NCBI GenBank assembly: GCA_031556255.1
Contig: JAVBTI010000007.1
Location: 1-32,580, forward strand
Direction of reading: 5' to 3'
Length of the DNA stretch: 32,580 nucleotides
From: JAIRQX01 sp031556255
GTDB taxonomy: Bacteria; Chrysiogenota; Deferribacteres; Deferribacterales; JAISNW01
Position 1 is the first letter of the stretch. Every line of letters begins with the position of its first letter. A program made the position numbers and the translations under genes. Below the pieces are notes generated by a model. It had not been told where the DNA came from, ran no database searches, and saw only the letters and a list, made by a program, of their open reading frames with translations. Shown here piece after piece: positions 1 to 8,382 of this stretch.

Positions 1-78
1 CCTACCCCGTGCTGAAATAAGATACGGAAGGGGGCTTAAAACGCCCCCGCCGGGTGTCCCAAAAGTACCCTTTTACAG

Positions 79-124
79 AAACCGGATGCCTTTAAAGATC
101 ACACCTGTATTACGCATCCGGTTT
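79..124. terminator. Long-stem inverted repeat, possible terminator
   Basis: AAACCGGATGC (79-89) pairs perfectly with GCATCCGGTTT (114-124) over 11 bp, with a 24-nt loop. A short T run follows on the + strand. It could end a gene lying left of the window. A second small hairpin (GGGGGC/GCCCCC, 30-35 and 43-48) sits just before it. The long loop makes a classical intrinsic terminator uncertain. Confidence 0.4.
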
Positions 125-126
125 TC

Positions 127-305
127 GTCATTGCGGGTTCCGTCACCCCGGACCTGATCCGGGGTCCAGGATGAAATAATGTGGAATGTCCCTGTTATTC
201 TTATCTGGATTGCGGCTCAGGGCCGCAATGACGGAAGGCTGGATTGCGGCTCAAGGCCGCAATGACGGAAGGATGGATTGCGGATCCCCGGATCGGGGTT
301 CGGGG
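127..305. repeat. Palindromic intergenic repeat cluster with a 34-bp tandem duplication
   Basis: Two 34-bp units, 205-238 and 239-272, differ at one base. Each contains the palindrome ATTGCGGC / GCCGCAAT. A degenerate third copy begins at about 273. Upstream, 127-178 contains CCCCGGA / TCCGGGG arms around a short loop. This is the style of dispersed REP-like palindromic elements found in many bacterial intergenic regions. No protein is credible here: the short reading frames only translate the repeat. Confidence 0.7.
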
Positions 306-372
306 CAGACTTAGTCCGGGGCAGGCTTGGTCTGAAATGACGGAGTTTTTGCGGCTGTCACTCTTATGACAT

Positions 373-1800
373 TTAATGAGGTCTGAGCCTGGGCGTTTCT
401 GTTTTTTCCATAAGGGCGAACAGCTCTCTTTTGGAATGGATATCAAGTTTTATATATATATTTTTTTTATAGCCTTTGACCGTTTCATCGGAGAGATTCA
501 GCGTCCTGGCTATTTCCGGTACAGTGTAGCCGAGGAGTATATGCTCCACAATTTCCATATCCCGCGCTGAAAGCCCCGGCATCCGCGGCTTCCGGCTGTG
601 CGTATTTTTATTTGTTTTCACGCCCTTCCTTGTTTTGAGAATTCTCCAACTGTATGTGAGGGATGATTCGATCGTAAGGTAAAAAACTGTGAACACTATC
701 GCAACAGCGGAGATTACGGCAAACAATATATCCACTTTATCGCGGAACATAGCCAGTATCCCCGCATGCATCATTACCACCATCAGCTCCACCGCAGGCA
801 CCAGTATCGCTATAAACTTTGTGCGGCGGTGTTCGAAAATGGTGTTGGCGAAGAAACCCACAAAGCTGTTGGATGCGCAGTTAAAGCCTAAGAAAACAAC
901 CGCCGGGTAGGCCAGTACTTTGAAAGGCGCCGACATGGCCACACAGACGAAGCCGACCACGGAGAGCGCCAGATATACAGTGCATATTTTAAAAGGGCTG
1001 AAGTTGAACTTTTTAACGGCTACCAGCGCCGCAACCGCCCCGGCCACACCAACCAGATAAAATACAAAAAGCCCATGGGGAAGCGTTCCCGCATAAGCCA
1101 GAGAGAAAATACCCAGCATGGTGATAATCCCGATCATAAGGATCAGGCCCACCCGCAGTGTAAGGGGGAAGGTAATTTTTTTTACCTCGACTTCCCCGGC
1201 AGTGCGTGTTTCCACTTCCATATATTTCGGCAGTGCGGCGTACGCAAATATCAGGGCGGCGATTATCAGCATGGAGACTGTGTTGAAAACAATGAATGAC
1301 GCCTGGATGTAGCCGTTATGCAGCAGCGCCATGACGGGAAAGGCGAAAATGGCGGATATATACACGAAATTCAGTTCGCTGCTGTTGTCGTACAATACGC
1401 TTTCCAGCACGTAGTTGGAGCCTATCAGGAATACGCAGCAAAAACAGCTTGTATCGTCGGCGGCGACGAGGGCGGGGGGGGGCAGTGGAAGAAGGAGTAT
1501 GACTGTGGCAATAAACGCGGTACACAGCACTATCCGGGCAAGGATCAGGGAGTGTTTGAGGAAAAAGTAGTTGGCGGCCATTGAAACGACAAAAGCTGAA
1601 ATTATGACTGCCGTGCCGTGACGTTCGTCAACGGCGATCGGGAACCATCCATACAGCGTCAAAGTATCGCCCGCAAAAAAAACTATCCCCATCTGCCAGA
1701 CGGCAAACAGTGATACAATAAGGATCATGGGGATTGACAGAGTTATTCTTTTATCACTGCCCGTCCTGTATAATTTGATGATGTTGTTTATATGATTCAT
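373..1800 (-). CDS. Multi-pass membrane LuxR-family transcriptional regulator
   Basis: This 475-residue protein has about 400 N-terminal residues made of many hydrophobic segments, in the style of a 12-helix MFS-like sensor. It ends in a LuxR-type helix-turn-helix from about residue 412, seen as LSARDMEIVEHILLGYT followed by VPEIARTLNLSDETVKGY. Such membrane-anchored LuxR regulators are common in anaerobes rich in respiratory reductases, where they usually sit beside the genes they control. The helix-turn-helix recognition helix looks intact. The ligand is unknown. The ATG at 1800 has no clear Shine-Dalgarno, and the upstream 50 bp is very AT-rich, so the start is moderately supported. No target operon can be assigned from the sequence; the nearest respiratory gene is the ferredoxin at 5034. 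Confidence 0.85.
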   Translation of the reverse strand: MNHINNIIKLYRTGSDKRITLSIPMILIVSLFAVWQMGIVFFAGDTLTLYGWFPIAVDERHGTAVIISAFVVSMAANYFFLKHSLILARIVLCTAFIATVILLLPLPPPALVAADDTSCFCCVFLIGSNYVLESVLYDNSSELNFVYISAIFAFPVMALLHNGYIQASFIVFNTVSMLIIAALIFAYAALPKYMEVETRTAGEVEVKKITFPLTLRVGLILMIGIITMLGIFSLAYAGTLPHGLFVFYLVGVAGAVAALVAVKKFNFSPFKICTVYLALSVVGFVCVAMSAPFKVLAYPAVVFLGFNCASNSFVGFFANTIFEHRRTKFIAILVPAVELMVVMMHAGILAMFRDKVDILFAVISAVAIVFTVFYLTIESSLTYSWRILKTRKGVKTNKNTHSRKPRMPGLSARDMEIVEHILLGYTVPEIARTLNLSDETVKGYKKNIYIKLDIHSKRELFALMEKTETPRLRPH

Positions 1801-1954
1801 TAAAAGTTATTTTAATATACTAATTGTTATATTTTTTCAAGAAAAACAATAAAAATCAGCAAAAAAACACTCTCCTTCCTTCCCTTGAAGGGGGGGGCTT
1901 AAAAAAGGCGATCGTTCGTTTAATATGTGTTCGGTATCGAGCATGATATGTGGG

Positions 1955-2174
1955 GTGAGAAAAAATAAATATATTTATCTCTTTGTTGTTGCTGGCTTTC
2001 TCTATTGGCTGCGGCGGCAATAACGGAGGCGGTGACGGTGATAACTGCACAATAATCTGCACCCCTGGCGGTGCCGCGGCCGAGATCGGCACGATGGGCG
2101 GTTGAAAAATATACATCTACGGGGAAGGTGATAAACCTGAAGCTGACCGGTCCGGATGCGCGCGGGAGCAGTGA
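1955..2174 (+). pseudogene. Frameshifted and truncated lipoprotein gene remnant
   Basis: A signal peptide with lipobox can be read across two frames. GTG at 1955 begins MRK, but one A too many in the A6 run (1960-1965) puts the rest out of frame. In the next frame it reads INIFISLLLLAFSIGC, then a Gly/Asn/Asp-rich linker with two more cysteines, up to a TGA at 2103. One base further along, the third frame continues with VEKYTSTGKVINLKLTGPDA until it meets the convergent gene at 2175. Two +1 shifts within 220 bp and no C-terminus indicate decay. The original product was probably an exported lipoprotein of unknown function. Sequencing error in the A run is possible for the first shift only. Confidence 0.55.
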
Positions 2175-2981
2175 TTACTTTGCGTTTTCCTCAATATATT
2201 TGACAAAACCTTCAATGTAAGCTCCTGGGATTTTTATTGCGGCCACTTTGTTGCTTCCGGTAACTTTTATTTCAAGGCCGTTGTTTATGAATTTTTTCAG
2301 ATACTGCGGAGTTCTGCTGTCCAATACGATGATGAAATCTTCAGTAACCGTTCTGCCGGGAGCGTTTTCGCCGGCACTGCCCATGTCCACGTATTTCAGT
2401 TCGAGTTTATTGCCGTTTGAATCCGCGGCTTCGTAGAAATAGGCTTTTTCCCGCAGGGTCATCCTGAAATAAAGCTGTGTTTCGGTTATATCGCCTCTGT
2501 ACTGACGGAGAAGGGCGTAGGAGTCGGCATGGATGCCGTAGTTCATGTTGAACAGGCTGATATCGCCGCCTTTGCACCACATCGCGTTTTTATACGCCGG
2601 GTTGCATCGCACCGCTTCATAGGAGAGGCGGGCGTCGTTAAGATGGGTTATTTCGTCAAGCCGGGTCTGGATCTTATTTTTGGCAACCTTTGCTTTGATC
2701 GTTACCACAAAAGTGTTTCCGTCTTTCCCGGAAGATATGATATTGTAGCTTTCTATAAAACCCTGTGAATTTGAGTGGAGCTTGTCTTTGATCAGCTCGC
2801 CGTTTTCCAGCAGTACTTCGCTTGATACCATCACTCCCACAGTCTGTTCAATGGCTGTGATAAAGGCGCTTTTTTTGGCCTCTTCGGGTGAATTGCCGAA
2901 CCCGGTGACGATTATGGAATCATCCTGAGAGAAAGCCGCACAGGCGGCGAAAACAAAAAGAACGGTAAATAGTTTTTTCAT
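2175..2981 (-). CDS. Exported LPP20/FlgT-like protein of unknown function
   Basis: 268 residues. The N-terminus (MKKLFTVLFVFAACAAFSQ) is a Sec signal peptide, probably cut near residue 18-19. The mature N-terminal half has the pattern of the LPP20 / FlgT N-terminal fold: VTGFGNSPEEAKKSAFITAI, then a Gln and 'VGVMVSS', a segment ending in 'GFIESYNIIS', and a strand ending 'FVVTIKAKV'. In known families this fold occurs in surface or flagella-associated periplasmic proteins. The C-terminal 130 residues are not recognised. The gene lies 31 bp downstream of the sigma-54 activator on the same strand, so the two may be co-transcribed, although a small hairpin separates them. No strong ribosome-binding site is seen before the ATG. 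Confidence 0.7.
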   Translation of the reverse strand: MKKLFTVLFVFAACAAFSQDDSIIVTGFGNSPEEAKKSAFITAIEQTVGVMVSSEVLLENGELIKDKLHSNSQGFIESYNIISSGKDGNTFVVTIKAKVAKNKIQTRLDEITHLNDARLSYEAVRCNPAYKNAMWCKGGDISLFNMNYGIHADSYALLRQYRGDITETQLYFRMTLREKAYFYEAADSNGNKLELKYVDMGSAGENAPGRTVTEDFIIVLDSRTPQYLKKFINNGLEIKVTGSNKVAAIKIPGAYIEGFVKYIEENAK

Positions 2982-2999
2982 TCTTAGAGGATATCAGCA

Positions 3000-3017
3000 G
3001 TTGATTTTTTAATCAAC
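3000..3017 (-). terminator. Small palindrome between the activator and the LPP20-like gene
   Basis: GTTGATT TTTT AATCAAC forms a perfect 7-bp stem that overlaps the stop codon of the sigma-54 activator gene. It is AT-rich and has no T run after it, so it would be a weak terminator at best. Confidence 0.25.
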
Positions 3018-4725
3018 CGGAAGTATCCGCGATTCGGCGTTCTCTAAGCTTCCGGTACAATGTGGAACGGCTCATCCCGAGCTGTCTGGCGGCTTCTTCC
3101 ATATTCTCCGATTCGTTTACTATTTTATTCATTATTTTGGATTCTATTTCCCTGACTTCGGCGAATTTGTCGTTTTTATCATATATTGCGGTTACAATCT
3201 CCCTGGGCAGGTTTTCCGGCGTGATGACGTCGTTTTTTGCGAGACTGACGGCATAGGTCATGGCGTTTTCGAGCTGGCGCACGTTTCCCGGCCAGTTGTA
3301 GCGCGATATTATCTCTCTTGTTTCGCCGGAAAGGTCTCGCCGTGGAACTTTAAAGCGTTTGCATATTCTGCCCGCAAAGATCTCCGCAAGCAGGAGCGCG
3401 TCTCCGATACGTTCCCTGAGAGGAGGAATTTCAAGATTCACCACGGACAGCCGAAAATAGAGGTCTTCACGGAACATTCTGTTTTTTACGTCGTCATATA
3501 TTTTTTTGTTGGTGGCGGATATTATCCTGAAGTCGACCGGTATGTTTTTACAGCCGCCAATCCGCGTGATCTTTTTTTCCTCAAGTGCCCGCAGGAGCAC
3601 CGGCTGGAGGTGCAGCGGCATATCCCCGATCTCGTCCAGAAAGAGGGTGCCGCCGTTGGCGTGTTCGATAATCCCTTTTTTCCCTTTTGTGTCGGCGCCG
3701 GTAAACGCCCCTTTTTCATAGCCGAAAAGCTCACTTTCTATCAGATTGGCGGGCAGCGATGCGCAATTAATCACCACAAAAGGGCCGTCACAGTACATTT
3801 CATGTATGGCCCGCGCGAACAGTTCTTTTCCTGTGCCGCTTTCGCCGAGCAGCATGATATTGACCGGGTTTTTCCCCACCGTTTTGGCGGTTTCAATGAG
3901 ATCGCGCATCTGCGGGCTCTGATGGACTATGTCGTCAAACATGTTTTCGGCTTTGACAGTTATATCCGCCGCTTCGTTTGAGCGCGTTTTTTCGTGATTA
4001 TGCACGGAGACTTCAGGTACTTCCGTTATTATTTTCGGCCGCTCCTCCCTTTTTTGCAGATACAGTTGACTGGAAATGGCCATGGCGGTGGAGGTGACCC
4101 ATCCGAGGCTGTGTCTGAGCGGGAATATTTCTGTTGAATGTGTCCGGAACAGGGCTATGCTCCCCACAACATCGCCGGATTCGTCAAATATCGGCGCGGC
4201 GGAGCCGATATAGCGTTCCAGTGCGCTGCAGTAGTTCGCCGGCCCAATGGTTTGCACCGGGCGTTTATACCGGGCGGTCATTGTGGGAACCGAACTGCCG
4301 GCAACCCTTTCTTCCAGTACGCCGCCGATATTTATTTCGTCACACGGCTGTTCCAGCGAGTATGCGATAACCACGCTTCCGGCATCATAAAGCACCATGT
4401 TGTGAGCGGTTTCTTTCAGGATTTTTTTGTACCCGAGGATAAACGATTCGAAAATTTTAATTAATAATTTATTTTTTTTTAAAACACTTTCAATATTTTT
4501 TTTGGAAAGCCTCGGAGGTGGCCAATGCATGTCAGGATCAACGTTATAGTTTTTTGAAATAATCCATGATTCGATAACTTCTTTCGGAAGATATTGATTT
4601 GAAACAGGCGTAATCCCTTTTTCTATAAAGGTTTTTTTGACTGCTTTTATATAATCCCATGTATTAATATCCGGGTCGGCGATAATAATTGGTTCATTTA
4701 TTAAGTTATTTAGTATACTGCTCAT
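3013..4725 (-). CDS. AcoR-like sigma-54-dependent transcriptional activator
   Basis: About 570 residues from the preferred start. The N-terminal ~270 residues resemble the GAF-type sensory region of AcoR/DhaR activators (ESW near the start, later YCSALERYIGSAAPIFDESG). The central AAA+ domain has Walker A GESGTGKE, the sigma-54 contact loop GAFTGA, and Walker B GGTLFLDEIGDMP. The C-terminus is a Fis-type helix-turn-helix (MEEAARQLGMSRSTLYRKL). All elements for open-complex formation at sigma-54 promoters are present. The frame is open to an ATG at 4827, but a good sigma-70-like promoter at 4745-4772 lies inside that extension, and the family N-terminus fits ATG 4725, so 4725 is chosen. It diverges from the ferredoxin gene at 5034, whose upstream region carries a sigma-54 promoter. 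The inducer is unknown. Confidence 0.9.
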   Translation of the reverse strand: MSSILNNLINEPIIIADPDINTWDYIKAVKKTFIEKGITPVSNQYLPKEVIESWIISKNYNVDPDMHWPPPRLSKKNIESVLKKNKLLIKIFESFILGYKKILKETAHNMVLYDAGSVVIAYSLEQPCDEINIGGVLEERVAGSSVPTMTARYKRPVQTIGPANYCSALERYIGSAAPIFDESGDVVGSIALFRTHSTEIFPLRHSLGWVTSTAMAISSQLYLQKREERPKIITEVPEVSVHNHEKTRSNEAADITVKAENMFDDIVHQSPQMRDLIETAKTVGKNPVNIMLLGESGTGKELFARAIHEMYCDGPFVVINCASLPANLIESELFGYEKGAFTGADTKGKKGIIEHANGGTLFLDEIGDMPLHLQPVLLRALEEKKITRIGGCKNIPVDFRIISATNKKIYDDVKNRMFREDLYFRLSVVNLEIPPLRERIGDALLLAEIFAGRICKRFKVPRRDLSGETREIISRYNWPGNVRQLENAMTYAVSLAKNDVITPENLPREIVTAIYDKNDKFAEVREIESKIMNKIVNESENMEEAARQLGMSRSTLYRKLRERRIADTSG

Positions 4726-4744
4726 TTTTATTTCTGCAGAACGT

Positions 4745-4772
4745 AATATACATAAAACAATAAATAATTCAA
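4745..4772 (-). promoter_or_regulatory. Sigma-70-type promoter of the sigma-54 activator gene
   Basis: On the minus strand, TTGAAT (-35, 4767-4772), a 16-bp spacer and TATATT (-10, 4745-4750) lie 20 bp before the ATG at 4725. This supports that start over the upstream in-frame ATG at 4827. Confidence 0.55.
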
Positions 4773-4794
4773 TTAATGTTTTGTGATAATTTTG

Positions 4795-4811
4795 ACATGG
4801 TAATCTCATGT
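4795..4811. promoter_or_regulatory. Candidate enhancer (UAS) for the AcoR-like activator
   Basis: The inverted repeat ACATG-N7-CATGT is flanked by an outer pair TTTTGTG (4779-4785) / CACAAAA (4816-4822). Its centre is about 70 bp upstream of the -24 element of the sigma-54 promoter at 4871, within the usual range for activator binding. It also lies just upstream of the activator's own promoter, so it could serve autoregulation. Confidence 0.45.
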
Positions 4812-4870
4812 TTGACACAAAAACCAATCTCGGCCCTTGTTAATATATTGATAATAAGGTTTTTTTTGTA

Positions 4871-4886
4871 TGGCATGCGCTTTGCT
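4871..4886 (+). promoter_or_regulatory. Sigma-54 (-24/-12) promoter for the ferredoxin gene
   Basis: TGGCAT-GCGCT-TTGCT matches the sigma-54 consensus TGGCAC-N5-TTGCW at all but one position. The invariant GG and GC are spaced correctly (GG-N10-GC). It faces the gene at 5034 and would give a leader of about 135 nt. A divergent sigma-54 activator lies immediately on the other side. Confidence 0.8.
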
Positions 4887-5033
4887 CTATGGAAATATAA
4901 GGTTATGAAATCAACACAAATATTTTTGATACATTGAAAGTGTCTCAAATGTCTTGGGGGGCGGGCAAAAGTGAGGAAGAAGGGGATGGTGCGTGAGTTT
5001 GCCTGAAATTAAGGAAAATAAGGAAATTAAAAG

Positions 5034-5636
5034 ATGAAAAAGAAAAGTATGGTGATAGACCTCGATCGTTGTACAGGCTGTCTGTCCTGCGAACTGGCGT
5101 GTAAAACGGAGAATAACATAGATCCTGGTATAGCTTACAACAAAGTGATGGTGATGGGGCCTGTGGGCACCTTCCCGGAGCTTAAGATGTATTTCCTCCC
5201 GGCGTTGTGCCAGTCGTGCAAAGATGCGCCCTGTGTGTCCGTCTGCCCCACGGAGTCGTCATATGTAAATGACGACGGCGTTATTCTCATAGACGGGGAA
5301 AGGTGCACAGGCTGCCTTTCCTGCCAGGACGCATGCCCTTATGGCGCGCGCTCGTTCAACAGGAAAGCCGAGGTTGTGGAGAAATGCACGCTGTGCTCAC
5401 ATCTTACGGCGGGTGATAAACCGGCCTGCGTGAAGGCGTGCCGCTCAAAAGCCCGCGTTGCGGGAGATATAGAGGACCCGGCCAGCGAAGTGTCCAGACT
5501 GCTGGAGTCGGCGGGGATCGCCGTCGTTCACAGCATGCCGGATGCCGGCAACAAACCCACCGTCAGATACATACTGAGCAAAAAAACGGCGGAGTGGCAG
5601 GACAGGAAGTCGTGGCGGTTTTTCCCGGCAGGGTAA
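5034..5636 (+). CDS. Four-cluster 4Fe-4S ferredoxin subunit (DmsB/NrfC/HycB type), orphan
   Basis: 200 residues with the cysteine pattern of electron-transfer subunits of molybdopterin oxidoreductases. It has CTGCLSCELAC near residue 15, CQSCKDAPCVSVC near residue 62, CTGCLSCQDAC near residue 87, and CTLC followed by two further Cys near residues 115-135. This predicts four [4Fe-4S] clusters carrying electrons to or from a catalytic subunit. No signal peptide is present, as expected for a subunit exported with a Tat partner or for a cytoplasmic protein. No catalytic subunit adjoins it. The closest is the dmsA-like gene at 8383, which has its own dmsB at 11334. Transcription probably comes from the sigma-54 promoter at 4871. 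AAGGA boxes lie 8-20 bp before the ATG. It could be an electron carrier for a hydrogenase or dehydrogenase encoded elsewhere. Confidence 0.88.
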   Translation: MKKKSMVIDLDRCTGCLSCELACKTENNIDPGIAYNKVMVMGPVGTFPELKMYFLPALCQSCKDAPCVSVCPTESSYVNDDGVILIDGERCTGCLSCQDACPYGARSFNRKAEVVEKCTLCSHLTAGDKPACVKACRSKARVAGDIEDPASEVSRLLESAGIAVVHSMPDAGNKPTVRYILSKKTAEWQDRKSWRFFPAG

Positions 5637-5853
5637 TCCTGTTTTATAGGGGGTGTTTATGGAAAACGCAGGGTATGAACGGAAGAATATGTTCCGGTAA
5701 GACGGCGCGTTTTTAATCCGCCGCCCCCGGCGGCCCTGCCTGATACCGCCTGCAATTTAGTGTGAGCGGGCAACGCAAACGATACCGGCGCAAGAAACAA
5801 CGAGCATACGCGCCGCTGTGTTGATCCGCGCTCATCCGGAAAGAAAAATAATA

Positions 5854-5882
5854 TTGACAAAAAATAAATCAATGATTATATA
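5854..5882 (+). promoter_or_regulatory. Sigma-70 promoter of the TetR gene, with possible operator
   Basis: TTGACA (5854-5859), a 17-bp spacer and TATATA (5877-5882) form a near-consensus promoter 21 bp before the ATG at 5904. The short leader contains two AGTCA-type boxes (near 5883 and 5895) that could be autoregulatory TetR sites; this part is only suggestive. The preceding 200 bp (5640-5850) holds a CCGCCG/CGGCGG hairpin at 5718-5733 and no gene that I can support. Confidence 0.65.
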
Positions 5883-5903
5883 GTCAGTGAGCGAACAGTC
5901 ATT

Positions 5904-6473
5904 ATGAGTAAACGCCAGTTACAGAAAACACAGACCAGGAAGCATTTAATTGGAAAAGCCTATGAAGTATACTCGGAACACGGGTTTTCCGTTGCCGCCA
6001 GCGAAATTGCAAAGTATGCCGGGGTTTCAAACGGCACAGTATTTCTGCATTTCCCGACGGTGAGCGATCTGATTAATTGTATAGTTGAAGATTTCAGCGG
6101 TATGCTCACATCAAAGCTTCATGATAAAGCAGCGAATGCGGGCACAGTGAGAAGTTATCTGGAGGTTCATATAGATACAATTTCCGAATATGAGCCGTTT
6201 TACAGCCGTCTGGTAACAGAGCAAAATCTGCTGCCTGAATCCGCGAGAACGTCGTTTATATGTATGCAGTCCGCTGTGGCGCATCATCTTGATGAACTGC
6301 TGGAAAACGATGAACTGTACAAAAAAATACCGGTTCATGTCGTGTTTAACTGCTGGGTAGGCTTGTTGCATTATTATATACAAAACAGGAATCTGTTTGC
6401 AACGTCCGGCGCGGTGCTGAAAAAAAATAGAGAGCTTCTTGTGGAAGCTTTCATGAATATGATAACAAAATAG
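5904..6473 (+). CDS. TetR/AcrR-family transcriptional regulator
   Basis: 189 residues. The N-terminal helix-turn-helix is typical of the family (AYEVYSEHGFSVAASEIAKY, then AGVSNGTVFLHFPTVSDLI). The C-terminal ~130 residues form the variable all-helical ligand and dimerisation domain. The start at 5904 directly follows a strong promoter with a 15-nt leader. It is followed after 10 bp by a zinc-ribbon gene with a good ribosome-binding site, so the two form a transcription unit. TetR proteins usually repress themselves and a neighbouring operon. Here the only co-transcribed partner is the zinc-ribbon protein, so the physiological target is not evident. Confidence 0.9.
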   Translation: MSKRQLQKTQTRKHLIGKAYEVYSEHGFSVAASEIAKYAGVSNGTVFLHFPTVSDLINCIVEDFSGMLTSKLHDKAANAGTVRSYLEVHIDTISEYEPFYSRLVTEQNLLPESARTSFICMQSAVAHHLDELLENDELYKKIPVHVVFNCWVGLLHYYIQNRNLFATSGAVLKKNRELLVEAFMNMITK

Positions 6474-6483
6474 GAGACAATTT

Positions 6484-6723
6484 ATGGTTAAAACATGTAT
6501 TTCATGCGGAATGCCTATGAGAGAGCCCGGCGATTACCCGGGTTCCGATATGTCGAAAGACTATTGCAAATATTGCGCCCGTGAAGACGGGGCTTTAAAA
6601 TCTTTTGATGAAATGAAAGAAGGTATGACGAAATTCATAATTAAAACACAGGGCCTTGCTCGTGAAGCTGCTGAAAAAACCGCTGTGGAAGCTATGAAGA
6701 AGCAGCCCGCGTGGAAAAGTTAA
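6484..6723 (+). CDS. Small zinc-ribbon protein (Zn_ribbon_2-like)
   Basis: 79 residues beginning VKTCISCGMPMREPGDY, with CxxCGMP followed by CKYC near residue 27. This gives a four-Cys zinc ribbon of the 'putative zinc ribbon' family (PF12674-like). The remainder is a charged helical tail. Proteins of this family often occur alone or fused to transcription regulators, and a role in metal or stress sensing has been suggested but not defined. It is preceded by AGGAG, 10 bp after the TetR stop, which suggests co-transcription and possibly a joint function with that regulator. Confidence 0.8.
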   Translation: MVKTCISCGMPMREPGDYPGSDMSKDYCKYCAREDGALKSFDEMKEGMTKFIIKTQGLAREAAEKTAVEAMKKQPAWKS

Positions 6724-6744
6724 GTTTATGCGGGAAACCACGGC

Positions 6745-6761
6745 ACTGTTAAATGAACAGT
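6745..6761. promoter_or_regulatory. Inverted repeat ACTGTT-N5-AACAGT upstream of mocR-type gene
   Basis: A perfect 6-bp inverted repeat with a 5-bp gap lies 59 bp before the GTG start at 6820. The same hexamer, ACTGTT, occurs three times as direct repeats upstream of the dmsA-like gene (8249-8297). This makes it a candidate autoregulatory operator of the MocR regulator. Confidence 0.5.
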
Positions 6762-6819
6762 TTGCATTTTCAGTTGTTCTGACTTACCCTGCTTAGAGTT
6801 TATTACAAGCGGGGGAGAT

Positions 6820-8211
6820 GTGGGAAAAAAGCTGTATATGGATGTGGCGGACAGGATCTCCGCCTTTATCAAAGATAATACACAGCCGGGCGATAAACTC
6901 CCTTCTTACCGCGAGTTTGCGGAGCTTTTCGGCGTCAGCACCCGGACGGTGGGAAACGCCATCGAGCGCCTGCACTATAAGGGTTTGATCGATATACGCC
7001 CCCAGTCCGGCATTTTTGTGATGCAGGACGCGTGGAAAACTTACATGCCCAAGTCGTTCGACTGGCAGGAATATTTCAGGCGCTCCAAAAAGCTTCCCAT
7101 AGAACATTTTAAGCGGTATCCTGCGGAACCGCGGCCCACCCTGTCCAGGATTATCCTCACGGGAGATGATGAGGGCTACGCCTATTTTAATAAAGCGTTC
7201 AGGGAGGCTCTGGACAGTTCCACGGCGGAGCATCTGACGGACTATTCCACCAGGGGTGACAGCCTCCTTAGAAACGAGCTTGTCAGGTATATGAGTTATA
7301 ACGGGGTGGAACTGGGTGCGGATAACATCCTCGTCACAAGGGGGGCTGTTTTATCGTTGCTGTCCATTATCATGACTTTTTTCCCCCACGGAAGCACCTG
7401 TTATTATGTGTCTCCGTCATCTTTCGCCATAACGGCCACGCTGGATCTGACCGGGTTTGAGAAGGTAGCCGTCCCCGCCGGGGATGACGGGATCGATCTG
7501 GAGTATTTAAGTTCAAAAATTAACCGGAGAAACAGGGCCTTTCTCCTTATTATGCCCGTATTGCACACTATTTCCGGCAAAACCATGAGCCTGCAAAAGC
7601 GCAGAGACCTTTACAATCTGTGTTACGCCAACGATATCCCCGTTATTGAAATTGATGAGTACAGGGATCTGAGCGAAAACCCCCTGCCGCCGGTGAAAGC
7701 CTTCGACAAGCGCGGAATTGTTTTTTACATAGGCGGTTTTTCCAAGGTGATGACCCAGGCTCTGGATGTTGCATGGATTGCGGCGTCCCAGGAGCTGATA
7801 GAACGCCTGCGCATTGTCCATACCTTTATCTGGTTCGGCCACGAAATTCTTTTACAGAAAGCCATGAGCTATATGCTGGCAAACGGGGATTACAGAAAAT
7901 ACACCGCCGGTCTGAGGAAAACGATAAAAAGCCGCAGGGCCGCGGTCAATGATATCCTGGAGGAGAATCTGGGGGATATAGCCACCTGGGACAGGAATTC
8001 CGAATTTTTTTTCTGGCTCAGGTTTCATGACTATATAGATGTACACAAAATGTCCCAAAGCAGAATCGGGTTGGATTTTACCAACTCCAGCCAGTATGAG
8101 TTTGCTGAGAAAAACGCGATCTTCATTAGTATCATAGGTATCAAAACGGGCGATTTTGAAAAAGCGGTAAAACAACTCTCTCTTTTAGCCAGGAAATCGC
8201 TGACACTGTAA
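6820..8211 (+). CDS. MocR/PdxR-type regulator (GntR HTH + aminotransferase-like domain)
   Basis: 463 residues. Residues 1-75 form a GntR winged helix (LPSYREFAELFGVSTRTVGN). Residues ~110-460 form a fold-type-I PLP aminotransferase-like domain. The Schiff-base Lys is visible in GGFSKVM, and the cofactor Asp/Tyr pair in EIDEY. The segment after the Lys reads TQALDVAWIA where MocR proteins normally have P-x-L-R-x-G-Y, so the Arg that usually contacts the PLP phosphate is Asp here. The usual PTG turn is also altered (TISGKTM). The GTG at 6820 is chosen because GntR domains normally begin just before LY..VADRI; the purine-rich GGGGGAG is very close to it. An ATG at 6838 is the alternative. It lies 171 bp upstream of the dmsA-like gene on the same strand and probably controls it. 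Confidence 0.88.
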   Translation: MGKKLYMDVADRISAFIKDNTQPGDKLPSYREFAELFGVSTRTVGNAIERLHYKGLIDIRPQSGIFVMQDAWKTYMPKSFDWQEYFRRSKKLPIEHFKRYPAEPRPTLSRIILTGDDEGYAYFNKAFREALDSSTAEHLTDYSTRGDSLLRNELVRYMSYNGVELGADNILVTRGAVLSLLSIIMTFFPHGSTCYYVSPSSFAITATLDLTGFEKVAVPAGDDGIDLEYLSSKINRRNRAFLLIMPVLHTISGKTMSLQKRRDLYNLCYANDIPVIEIDEYRDLSENPLPPVKAFDKRGIVFYIGGFSKVMTQALDVAWIAASQELIERLRIVHTFIWFGHEILLQKAMSYMLANGDYRKYTAGLRKTIKSRRAAVNDILEENLGDIATWDRNSEFFFWLRFHDYIDVHKMSQSRIGLDFTNSSQYEFAEKNAIFISIIGIKTGDFEKAVKQLSLLARKSLTL

Positions 8212-8247
8212 ATCATGAAAAATGGTGAGTATTTAATCCGCCAACTC

Positions 8248-8297
8248 AACTGTTTCCTTTTTATCATCCAACTGTTGCCTCTAAATGAACTGTTTCC
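8248..8297 (+). promoter_or_regulatory. Three direct repeats (AACTGTTKCC) upstream of the dmsA-like gene
   Basis: AACTGTTTCC (8248-8257), AACTGTTGCC (8270-8279) and AACTGTTTCC (8288-8297) are spaced 22 and 18 bp apart, about two helical turns. The core ACTGTT is shared with the inverted repeat before the MocR gene. MocR-family regulators such as GabR are known to bind direct repeats, so this is a plausible MocR-type binding array. Confidence 0.6.
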
Positions 8298-8382
8298 AAA
8301 AATATCCTCCGACTGGTTTTTGAGTTATTTTGCTTTCGTGATAATCAGTCTGTGTATCATAATGCAAATGAGGAGGAGAAGT